A DNA stretch of 64,000 nucleotides, from the NCBI GenBank assembly GCA_001916965.1, contig MNTL01000002.1, positions 172,897-236,896 on the forward strand, read 5' to 3'. The position numbers were made by a program, and so were the translations under genes. Shown one piece after another: positions 26,077 to 33,944 of the stretch. The notes under the pieces were generated by a model. It was not told the origin of the DNA. It saw nothing but the letters and a program-made list of their open reading frames with translations, and made no database searches. The DNA is from Roseburia sp. CAG:10041_57 (GTDB lineage: Bacteria; Bacillota; Clostridia; Lachnospirales; Lachnospiraceae). Each line of letters begins with the position of its first letter. Positions within the stretch are counted from its first letter, which is position 1.

Positions 26077-28131
26077 ATGACATTGATTGAAGAGAGATAT
26101 GAGCTTGTGAAGGAACGTCTGCAGGATATGCTGACGGAGCAGGCGGTATCTGAGAAATATACAGAGTATTTTCATCAGATGGCAGAATTTGGATTGCTGG
26201 TGATGCAAAATTATGAACAGGTTCAGGAAGGCTGGCTGGACAAGGCATCCCTACAGGAGCTGAGAGCAGCTAACCAAGCCTTGTATGAGGATATTCTGGA
26301 AGAGAACTATGAGACAAGCTATGCCAATCCTGCCTATGCATGTGCGGGCTTTGGTTTGGAGATGGGACGTCTGTTATCTTTCCTGTATACAGAGCTTCGC
26401 AGCATGATTGCCTATGCATATGAGGGTATGCAGGAGGAGCTGGTAATCCGTCTGGAGCTTCTGGTGGAAGTGTATGGTGTCTTTACCTGTGCAGCAGAGG
26501 AAGACAGAGAAGTAGAAGAGAAAGAATTGCAGGAAGTTCTCTACTGGTTCGTCAGCGATTATTCAGAACCGGCAGCAGAATGGAGAGTCTCTACACTGGT
26601 TGACCCGGAGAATGATTTTGCAGTACGTATCGTGAAAGAGGCAGACCTTACAGACATTCGCTATCTGTACAGATTTGGTGAGTATATTTCTTCTGATGTA
26701 GAGAAAATGGCACAGTATCTGAACACACTTTCACAGGAACGTGTTCAAATGATTGCAGATACGTACACAGAAGGCTATCGCATTGGCTTTGTAAAAGGCA
26801 ATAAGGATTTAAGCAGGAAAGAGACGGTAGATGTACGATTCTGCCTTGGCTTTGAAAGAATTGTAAGAGCTGCAATCTCCAATTTTGCAAAGATGGGACT
26901 CAAACCTACAGTTTATCGTGCATCTTCCAGTATTTTCCATAAGAGAGGTACTTTCAAGATCGGTTATTATGGGGCGGCTGCCAATAAGCAGTATGAGTAT
27001 GACCATAAGGACGATCTGGCGCTGTTCCTTGACAGAAAGCTTATGAACAGGAAGCTGGAAGTGCTGAAACAGGCGTATGAGGAGAATAAGGACAAGGCTT
27101 CGAGACATGCAGGTCCTGCGGTCATTGAGACTTTTGGTGAGATACCTTTTGCACCGGTATCCAAGCCGGAAGCATGTACATTAAGTACAGAACAGCAGAA
27201 GCTTTCCTCAGAGTATACAGGGGCTTCTTCTGATATTGTATATCAGTATATCAATGGAGAAGAGAGAAGCTTCACCATCATTGCCTTCCCGGTTCCTGAG
27301 ATTGGTGAGAAGTTCGAGGAGATTTTCGATGAGACAGTGAAGATCAACACACTGGATTATCACACTTATGAAAGAATCCAGGCGATTATCATTGATACAT
27401 TGAACCGCTGTTCTTATGTGGAAGTAAAGGGCATGAATGGCAATCGCACAGATATGCATATTCAGTTGTATCCGATCACTGACCCACAGAAAGAAGTGAT
27501 TTTCGAGAACTGTGTGGCAGATGTGAATATCCCTGTTGGTGAAGTATTTACTTCCCCAGTCCTGGAGGGAACACATGGAACACTTCATGTAAGCCGTGTA
27601 TTCTTAAATGAACTGGAATATCACAATCTGGAAATGACTTTTGAAGATGGTATGATCAAGACTTATACCTGCACGAACTTTGACAATGAGGAAGAGAACC
27701 GTGAATATCTGAAAGCAAATGTGCTGTATCATTATGATACATTACCAATAGGTGAATTTGCGATTGGTACGAATACTACAGCTTATATGACGGCTAAGAA
27801 ATATGATATTGGCAGCAGATTCCCAATTCTGATCGCAGAGAAGACCGGTCCGCACTTTGCAGTGGGCGATACCTGTTATTCACGCAGTGAGGATGTAAAG
27901 GTCTATAACGAGGATGGTAAGGAGATTGTTGCAAAAGACAATTCTGTGTCACTGCTTAGAAAGACTGACCCATCCAGGGCATATTTCGGATGCCACACGG
28001 ATATCACGATTCCATATGATGAGCTTGGCAGTATTATCGCTTATGATAAAGAAGGAAATGCTTACCCGGTCATTGAGAAAGGCAGATTTGTACTTGCCGG
28101 GTGTGAGGAATTGAACAAGCCGATGGAATAG
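26077..28131 (+). CDS. M29-like aminopeptidase with a long N-terminal extension
   Basis: 684 aa. The C-terminal ~400 residues have features of M29 metallo-aminopeptidases: a VNIPVGEVFTSPV segment near residue 482 with a metal-ligand Glu, PIGEFAIGTNT, and GPHFAVGDT. The N-terminal ~250 residues are helix-rich, acidic and not assignable; M29 enzymes are usually about 400 aa, so this is a larger architecture. It would release N-terminal amino acids from peptides in the cytosol; no signal peptide is visible. Metal content and activity are inferred. It shares an apparent transcript with the two small membrane proteins upstream. Confidence 0.8.
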   Translation: MTLIEERYELVKERLQDMLTEQAVSEKYTEYFHQMAEFGLLVMQNYEQVQEGWLDKASLQELRAANQALYEDILEENYETSYANPAYACAGFGLEMGRLLSFLYTELRSMIAYAYEGMQEELVIRLELLVEVYGVFTCAAEEDREVEEKELQEVLYWFVSDYSEPAAEWRVSTLVDPENDFAVRIVKEADLTDIRYLYRFGEYISSDVEKMAQYLNTLSQERVQMIADTYTEGYRIGFVKGNKDLSRKETVDVRFCLGFERIVRAAISNFAKMGLKPTVYRASSSIFHKRGTFKIGYYGAAANKQYEYDHKDDLALFLDRKLMNRKLEVLKQAYEENKDKASRHAGPAVIETFGEIPFAPVSKPEACTLSTEQQKLSSEYTGASSDIVYQYINGEERSFTIIAFPVPEIGEKFEEIFDETVKINTLDYHTYERIQAIIIDTLNRCSYVEVKGMNGNRTDMHIQLYPITDPQKEVIFENCVADVNIPVGEVFTSPVLEGTHGTLHVSRVFLNELEYHNLEMTFEDGMIKTYTCTNFDNEEENREYLKANVLYHYDTLPIGEFAIGTNTTAYMTAKKYDIGSRFPILIAEKTGPHFAVGDTCYSRSEDVKVYNEDGKEIVAKDNSVSLLRKTDPSRAYFGCHTDITIPYDELGSIIAYDKEGNAYPVIEKGRFVLAGCEELNKPME

Positions 28132-28161
28132 GGATTTTTTTCGGAAAATGCGACATTTAAG

Positions 28162-28190
28162 TTGACGTAGCGACATTTTATTTATACACT
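28162..28190 (+). promoter_or_regulatory. purE operon promoter with flanking direct repeats
   Basis: TTGACG (28162-28167) and TACACT (28185-28190), spacing 17. Identical GCGACATTT repeats at 28150-28158 and 28170-28178, 20 bases apart, flank the -35 box and enter the spacer, a plausible operator for a purine regulator. Confidence 0.6.
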
Positions 28191-28245
28191 GATAATAGCG
28201 GTCTGAGACTTCATGGGACCAGCACAAGATTTAGGAGGACTTATC

Positions 28246-28755
28246 ATGGCACAGGTTGGTATTGTAATGGGTTCTGATTCAGATATGCCGGTTATGGCAA
28301 AAGCGGCAGATATTCTGGAAGAACTTGGTATTTCTTATGAAATGACGATTATTTCGGCACACAGAGAACCGGATGTATTCTTTGAATATGCCAAATCAGC
28401 GGAGCGCAAAGGCTTTAAGGTAATCATTGCAGGAGCAGGTATGGCAGCACATCTTCCAGGTATGTGTGCAGCAATCTTCCCTATGCCGGTAATTGGAATT
28501 CCTATGCACACCACATCTTTAGGTGGCAGAGATTCCTTATATTCTATTGTACAGATGCCTTCAGGAATTCCTGTTGCTACTGTAGCAATCAATGGCGGAG
28601 CAAATGCCGGACTTCTTGCAGCTAAGATACTGGCTACATCAGACGAGGCACTTCTTGCCAGATTGAAAGAGTATTCTGCAAAGTTAAAATCCCAGGTGGA
28701 AGCCAAGGATGCCAAGCTGCAGGAAGTTGGATACAAGAAATACTTAGAGAAATAG
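28246..28755 (+). CDS. purE: N5-carboxyaminoimidazole ribonucleotide mutase
   Basis: 169 aa. GSDSDMPVM at the N-terminus, the catalytic His in ISAHREP, and AGAGMAAHLPGM with TSLGGRDSL identify PurE. It rearranges N5-CAIR to CAIR in purine synthesis. The start at 28246 follows AGGAGG; an upstream in-frame ATG at 28213 has no ribosome binding site. It opens a purE-purM-purN-purD run. Confidence 0.95.
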   Translation: MAQVGIVMGSDSDMPVMAKAADILEELGISYEMTIISAHREPDVFFEYAKSAERKGFKVIIAGAGMAAHLPGMCAAIFPMPVIGIPMHTTSLGGRDSLYSIVQMPSGIPVATVAINGGANAGLLAAKILATSDEALLARLKEYSAKLKSQVEAKDAKLQEVGYKKYLEK

Positions 28756-28786
28756 GAATGAGATAGAGAAAGGCGGTATATACAAG

Positions 28787-29812
28787 ATGGATTATAAGAA
28801 AGCAGGCGTTGATATTGAAGCCGGATACAAATCAGTTGAGTTAATGAAGCAGTATGTGAAGGGAACCATGAGACCGGAAGTATTAGGTGGTCTTGGTGGA
28901 TTCTCCGGTGCATTTTCCCTGGATGCAGTCAAGAACATGGAGAAACCGGTTCTGTTATCAGGAACAGACGGTGTAGGAACCAAGATCAAGCTTGCATTCC
29001 TGCTGGACAAGCATGATACAATCGGTATTGACTGTGTTGCCATGTGTGTAAATGACGTAGCATGTGCAGGTGGCGAACCTTTATTCTTCCTTGATTATAT
29101 TGCATGTGGTAAGAATTATCCTGAGAAGATCGCAACCATCGTTGCAGGTGTTGCAGAAGGCTGTAAGCAGGCAGGCGCAGCGCTGATCGGTGGTGAGACA
29201 GCAGAACATCCTGGTCTTATGCCGGAAGATGAATATGACGTAGCAGGCTTCACTGTTGGCGTTGTAGATGAGAAGGATATGATCACCGGTGCTGACTTAA
29301 AGGCAGGCGACACTCTGATCGGTATTGCTTCCAGCGGTGTACACAGCAATGGCTTCTCACTGGTCAGAAAGGTATTTGAGATGACCAAGGAAAGCCTGAA
29401 TACATATTATGATGAATTGGGTGCTACTCTGGGTGAGACACTTCTTGCACCTACTGTTATCTATGTAAAGGCACTGAAAAGCATCAAGGATGCTGGCGTC
29501 CGTGTTAAGGCATGCAGCCACATCACAGGCGGCGGCTTCTATGAGAATGTACCAAGAATGCTTCCGGAAGGCGTACATGCAGTAATTAAGAAGGACAGCT
29601 ATCAGGTTCCTCCTATCTTTGGTTTAATGCAGAAGAAGGGCAACATTGATGAGCATATGATGTACAATACTTTTAACATGGGTCTTGGTATGGTTCTGGC
29701 AGTTGATCCTGCTGATGTAGACAAGACAATGGCTGCAATCAAGGCAGCAGGCGAGACTCCTTATGTAATTGGTGAGACCAAGGCAGGAGAAAAAGGAGTA
29801 ACATTATGCTAA
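28787..29812 (+). CDS. purM: Phosphoribosylformylglycinamidine cyclo-ligase (AIR synthetase)
   Basis: 341 aa, normal length. GAFSLD, LLSGTDGVGTKIKLA, NDVACAGGEPLFFLDY, GGETAEHPG and HITGGGFYENVPRM are signature PurM segments. It closes the imidazole ring using ATP. Its end overlaps the purN start by seven bases. Confidence 0.96.
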   Translation: MDYKKAGVDIEAGYKSVELMKQYVKGTMRPEVLGGLGGFSGAFSLDAVKNMEKPVLLSGTDGVGTKIKLAFLLDKHDTIGIDCVAMCVNDVACAGGEPLFFLDYIACGKNYPEKIATIVAGVAEGCKQAGAALIGGETAEHPGLMPEDEYDVAGFTVGVVDEKDMITGADLKAGDTLIGIASSGVHSNGFSLVRKVFEMTKESLNTYYDELGATLGETLLAPTVIYVKALKSIKDAGVRVKACSHITGGGFYENVPRMLPEGVHAVIKKDSYQVPPIFGLMQKKGNIDEHMMYNTFNMGLGMVLAVDPADVDKTMAAIKAAGETPYVIGETKAGEKGVTLC

Positions 29813-30399
29813 GAGTCTGTGTATGCGTATCAGGCGGTGGAACGAATCTGCAGGCAATTATGGATGCCATTGATTCAGGTAAGATCACCAATGCAGAGAT
29901 TGTACGTGTTATCAGTAATAATAAGACAGCATATGCATTAGAGAGGGCTAAGAACCATGGGATTGATGCAGTTGCTGTATCTCCAAAAGATTATGAGACA
30001 AGAGAGCTTTTTAACCAGGCTCTCCTAGATACGATAAATGAAGTACAGCCGGATCTTATTGTACTGGCTGGCTTCCTGGTAGTGATTCCCAAGGAAATGA
30101 TCGCACAGTATCGTAACCGCATTATTAATATTCACCCCTCTTTGATTCCATCCTTCTGCGGTACAGGATATTATGGATTGAAGGTGCATGAAGCAGCGCT
30201 GGAGCGTGGTGTGAAAGTAACCGGTGCTACCGTGCATTTCGTGGATGAGGGAACCGATACAGGTCCGATCATTCTGCAAAAGGCAGTATATGTAGAACCG
30301 GGAGATACTCCCAAGGTATTGCAGCAGAGAGTCATGGAACAGGCAGAGTGGCAGATACTGCCACAGGCAATCGACATGATCGCCAATGGCAGGCTATAG
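29806..30399 (+). CDS. purN: Phosphoribosylglycinamide formyltransferase
   Basis: 197 aa. VSGGGTNLQAI near the N-terminus binds phosphate; the catalytic region shows INIHPSLIPSF with the key His, GATVHFVDEGTDTGPII with the key Asp. It transfers the formyl group from 10-formyl-tetrahydrofolate to GAR. AAGGAG precedes the start; the overlap with purM indicates coupling. Confidence 0.95.
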   Translation: MLRVCVCVSGGGTNLQAIMDAIDSGKITNAEIVRVISNNKTAYALERAKNHGIDAVAVSPKDYETRELFNQALLDTINEVQPDLIVLAGFLVVIPKEMIAQYRNRIINIHPSLIPSFCGTGYYGLKVHEAALERGVKVTGATVHFVDEGTDTGPIILQKAVYVEPGDTPKVLQQRVMEQAEWQILPQAIDMIANGRL

Positions 30400-30434
30400 A
30401 TGATTGCAGGTTATTGAAAGGTATGGGGATTATA

Positions 30435-31706
30435 ATGAAAGTATTGATCGTAGGAAGTGGCGGAAGAGAACACGCAATTGCAACAAGCGTAGCAAAAAGT
30501 CCGAAAGTAGATAAAATATATTGTGCACCCGGTAATGCCGGTATCGGTCAGATTGCAGAGTGCGTGCCTATCGGTGCTATGGAATTTGAAAAGATAGTGG
30601 CTTTTGCCAAAGAAAATGCTATTGATCTGACTATCGTAGGAATGGATGATCCACTGGTTGGCGGTCTGGTAGATGCATTGGAAGCAGAAGGACTGCGTGC
30701 ATTTGGACCTCGTAAGAATGCAGCAATTTTGGAAGGTTCTAAGGCTTTTTCCAAAGACCTGATGAAGAAATACAATATTCCTACTGCAGCATATGAGACA
30801 TTTGACAATGCACAGGAAGCACTGAATTATCTGGAAACAGCAGATTTTCCTATTGTATTAAAAGCAGACGGACTTGCTCTTGGTAAGGGCGTATTGATCT
30901 GCAATACACTGGAAGAGGCAAAAGAGGGCGTTAAGTCCATTATGCTGGATAAGCAGTTCGGTACAGCCGGTAATCGTATGGTCATCGAAGAATTCATGAC
31001 AGGACGTGAGGTATCTGTATTATCCTATGTAGATGGTAAGACAATCAAGACCATGACCTCTGCCCAGGATCACAAGCGTGCAAAGGACGGAGATCAGGGA
31101 CTCAATACAGGCGGTATGGGTACTTTCTCACCGAGTCCTTTCTATACAGCAGAGGTAGATGAATTCTGTAAGAAGTATATTTATCAGGCAACTGTAGATG
31201 CAATGGCAGCAGAAGGCAGAGAGTTCAAGGGCATTATCTTCTTTGGACTGATGCTGACACCTAAGGGACCAAGAGTATTGGAATACAACGCAAGATTTGG
31301 TGATCCTGAAGCACAGGTAGTATTGCCTCGTATGAAGAATGACATCATCGAAGTGATGGAAGCCTGCATTGACGGCACACTGGATCAGGTTGATCTGCAG
31401 TTTGAAGATAATGCGGCAGTATGCGTTGTGCTGGCATCAGATGGTTATCCTGTTAAGTATGAGAAGGGTCTGGAGATCAGAGGACTTGAGAACTTTGAGG
31501 GCAAGGAAGGTTATTACTGCTTCCATGCAGGTACGAAGCTTGTCGATGGTAAATTTGTGACCAATGGAGGCAGAGTTCTTGGCATCACAGCCAAAGGTGC
31601 AACTTTGAAGGAAGCCAGAGCAAATGCCTATGCGGCGACAGAATGGGTAGATTTTGACAATAAATATATGCGTCATGATATTGGTAAGGCAATTGATGAA
31701 GCATAG
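30435..31706 (+). CDS. purD: Phosphoribosylamine-glycine ligase
   Basis: 423 aa. MKVLIVGSGGREHAIA is the classic PurD start; the ATP-grasp core shows KADGLALGKGV, AQDHKRAKDGDQGLNTGGMG and LEYNARFGDPEAQ. It makes GAR from phosphoribosylamine and glycine. The open frame extends upstream, but ATG 30435 has a close GGGGA site and matches the family start. It ends the visible purine run; purF, purL, purC and purB are not in the window. Confidence 0.96.
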   Translation: MKVLIVGSGGREHAIATSVAKSPKVDKIYCAPGNAGIGQIAECVPIGAMEFEKIVAFAKENAIDLTIVGMDDPLVGGLVDALEAEGLRAFGPRKNAAILEGSKAFSKDLMKKYNIPTAAYETFDNAQEALNYLETADFPIVLKADGLALGKGVLICNTLEEAKEGVKSIMLDKQFGTAGNRMVIEEFMTGREVSVLSYVDGKTIKTMTSAQDHKRAKDGDQGLNTGGMGTFSPSPFYTAEVDEFCKKYIYQATVDAMAAEGREFKGIIFFGLMLTPKGPRVLEYNARFGDPEAQVVLPRMKNDIIEVMEACIDGTLDQVDLQFEDNAAVCVVLASDGYPVKYEKGLEIRGLENFEGKEGYYCFHAGTKLVDGKFVTNGGRVLGITAKGATLKEARANAYAATEWVDFDNKYMRHDIGKAIDEA

Positions 31707-31735
31707 AACAGAAGTTAAGGGAAGTGAGAGAACAG

Positions 31736-33382
31736 ATGAAGTTATTGAGACATAAAGAACATAGAGGCAGCAGAGGCTTCATTCGTGTATTGGCAGCTAT
31801 GATGTTTTGTTTGGTTTTAAGCATCGCTACAGTATGTTATGCAGATGAAGTATCAGCAACAGTAACAGTTGCCAGTGCAAAGATCCGTGCATCAGCCGAT
31901 CCAAGCAGCCAGCAGCTGGGAAGTGCCAAGCAGGGTGGTACAGTGTCCATTATCGGACAGACAACGGGAACGGACGGTAAGACTTGGTATCAGGTATTTG
32001 TAGATGCGAATACCAAGGGGTTCATCAGAGCAGATTTGGTGAATGTAACAGGAACAGGAACCATCGGTTCTGTTTCATCTGATGCATCAGCATCTGCAAG
32101 TACAGCAACAACTACTACAACCGATACGCAGGTCAGCTCAACGGATAAGAAATCAGGTACAGTACAGACCAATAATGTACGTATCAGAAAAGGTGCGTCT
32201 ACCACAGCTGACGTGGTAGCTACAGCCAACAGAGGCATGGTAGTAACAGTAACAGGTGAAGCAGCAGGCGATGACGGCAAGACCTGGTATCAGATTTCCT
32301 TTACTTATAACAGTAAGGAAATCACTGGATTTATTCGTTCAGACCTGGTGACTTTTGATACATTACCGGCAGATACGGCACAGACAACCATCAATGGAAC
32401 CAGTGAAACAACAGAAGAACCTGCAACAGAGGCGACCACAGAAGAAGTGACAGAATCTGCGACAGAGGAACAGCCACAGGAGCAGGAAAGCAGCAGCTCT
32501 TCTAATGATACACAGAACATGATACTGATGAATGTGGAGGATGTTCCCTACATTATGCCTGAGTTCAATCCCATCATTCTGAAGTGGGAAGATCAGGATA
32601 TCAATGCATACAAGAATGGTGACTTCTACCTTTTCTATGCACAGAAGCAGAATGGAGAAGAAGGCTGGTACGTATTTGACTCTGTGAATAATGTATATGA
32701 ACGCTATGTATACAGTACAGCAGGAGCAACAGTTCCAGAGACAAGTGCTATGTCAGGTAATATGTTACCGGTTATTATTCTTGCTGTTATCATTGTAATT
32801 CTGTTGATCACAATTATTCTGATGTTCATGAAGCTGAGAGAATACACTGGCGAGTATGAAGAATACGAAGACGATGAGGAAGATGACGAGTACGGTGACG
32901 AGGAAGAGGCTGAAGAAGAGGAAGAAGAACTTGTAGAAGAACCTGTCAGACGTCCCATGCAGCAGCCAAGAAGACAACCGGCGCAGCAGCCGCGTCCACA
33001 GCAACAGCAGCCTGTGAGAAATCAGGAGCCGAGAGAAGAAGGACAGTCGGCAAGACGTCCTCAGCAGCCGGTGAGACGTCCACAGGGTGAAGAGCAGAGA
33101 ACACAGCAGCAGCCACCAAGACGTCAGGAAGGACAGCCGGCAAGACGTCCTCAACAGCAGGGACAGCCGGTAAGACGCCAGGAAGGTGAACAGCCAGTAA
33201 GACGTCAGGCACAGCAGGCTGAGTCAGCAAGACCGGCAGGCAGACAGTCACAGGGTAATCCAAACCGCAGACCTGCCCAGCCAAGACCTGAGAACCAGCC
33301 ACAGAGAAATGTACAGCAGGGCAGAAAAGCCAAGAATTTCCTGGATTCAGAAGATGATGATATGGAGTTCATTGACATATAA
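31736..33382 (+). CDS. SH3-repeat membrane protein with Gln/Arg-rich tail
   Basis: 548 aa from ATG 31736 (a GTG at 31724 is an alternative). A signal peptide ends near ATVCYA. Two bacterial SH3 domains follow (each with a GKTWYQ core and GFIR...DLV end), then a Thr/Glu/Ser-rich stretch, a folded segment, one transmembrane helix (LPVIILAVIIVILLITIILM), a highly acidic run, and a long low-complexity tail of Arg-Arg-Pro-Gln-type repeats. The SH3 part would face the wall and the tail the cytosol. Bacterial SH3 domains often bind peptidoglycan. Function is unknown; the charged tail may be disordered and bind a cytoplasmic partner. Confidence 0.85.
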   Translation: MKLLRHKEHRGSRGFIRVLAAMMFCLVLSIATVCYADEVSATVTVASAKIRASADPSSQQLGSAKQGGTVSIIGQTTGTDGKTWYQVFVDANTKGFIRADLVNVTGTGTIGSVSSDASASASTATTTTTDTQVSSTDKKSGTVQTNNVRIRKGASTTADVVATANRGMVVTVTGEAAGDDGKTWYQISFTYNSKEITGFIRSDLVTFDTLPADTAQTTINGTSETTEEPATEATTEEVTESATEEQPQEQESSSSSNDTQNMILMNVEDVPYIMPEFNPIILKWEDQDINAYKNGDFYLFYAQKQNGEEGWYVFDSVNNVYERYVYSTAGATVPETSAMSGNMLPVIILAVIIVILLITIILMFMKLREYTGEYEEYEDDEEDDEYGDEEEAEEEEEELVEEPVRRPMQQPRRQPAQQPRPQQQQPVRNQEPREEGQSARRPQQPVRRPQGEEQRTQQQPPRRQEGQPARRPQQQGQPVRRQEGEQPVRRQAQQAESARPAGRQSQGNPNRRPAQPRPENQPQRNVQQGRKAKNFLDSEDDDMEFIDI

Positions 33383-33403
33383 TAAATATTCAAAGACAGT
33401 GGG

Positions 33404-33448
33404 AGAGCTTTACCTGAAAAGGTAAAGCTCTTTTATATTTTTTTTACT
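33404..33448 (+). terminator. Terminator after the SH3 membrane protein
   Basis: AGAGCTTTACC (33404-33414) pairs with GGTAAAGCTCT (33421-33431) around a six-base loop, followed by T-rich sequence to 33445. Confidence 0.88.
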
Positions 33449-33476
33449 TGTATACAGTATTTCATTGTGCTAGAAT
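33448..33476 (+). promoter_or_regulatory. Promoter of the GntR-clpC transcript
   Basis: TTGTAT (33448-33453), 17 bases, TAGAAT (33471-33476). A GTATAC palindrome overlaps the -35 box and could be part of a regulator site. No CtsR-type heptad repeat is seen. Confidence 0.65.
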
Positions 33477-33557
33477 TGTTATAACAGTAGTATGTATAGG
33501 CGCTATAAGGCAGTCTATACACAAATTTGCAGATACTGGAAAGGCATGGATGTTAAT

Positions 33558-33944
33558 ATGTATATAGAAATTGATTTTAACAGTGATGAGGCTTTGTATC
33601 TACAGCTTAGAAATCAGATTATTATCGGAATCGCCACATCTCAGTATCAGGAGGGAGACACGCTCCCATCCGTGAGACAGCTTGCAGATACCATTGGAAT
33701 TAATATGCATACAGTAAATAAAGCATATTCTGTATTGAAGCAGGAGGGCTTTGTGAAAGTAGACCGCCGTAAGGGCGCTGTCATTTCCGTGGATATTGAT
33801 AAACTGCAGGCAATTGAGGAACTGAAGAAGGATTTGCAGGTGGTTCTTGCCAAGAGCAGATGTAAGAAGGTATCTAAGCAGGAAGTACATGCACTGATTG
33901 ATGAGATTTATCAAAATTATGAAGACAATGGAGGCATAGAGTAA
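33558..33944 (+). CDS. GntR-family transcriptional regulator, YtrA type
   Basis: 128 aa from ATG 33558 (ATG 33546 is also possible; neither has ideal spacing). The winged helix-turn-helix is typical: YLQLRNQIIIGI, LPSVRQLADTIGINMHTVNKAYSVLKQEGFV, then a short helical tail instead of a ligand domain, which marks the YtrA subfamily. Such regulators usually control ABC transporter genes next to them; here the partner is clpC, whose ATG overlaps this stop (TAATG). It may take the place CtsR holds in other Firmicutes, but that is inference. Confidence 0.88.
   Translation: MYIEIDFNSDEALYLQLRNQIIIGIATSQYQEGDTLPSVRQLADTIGINMHTVNKAYSVLKQEGFVKVDRRKGAVISVDIDKLQAIEELKKDLQVVLAKSRCKKVSKQEVHALIDEIYQNYEDNGGIE

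Noticed and set aside
33000..33250. CRISPR-like or satellite repeat
   Set aside because: The repeats are in-frame codons of the Arg/Gln/Pro-rich tail, vary in length and have no spacer pattern.
33376..33557. CtsR heat-shock operator before clpC
   Set aside because: No tandem heptad resembling the GGTCAAA-type repeat was found near the promoter.
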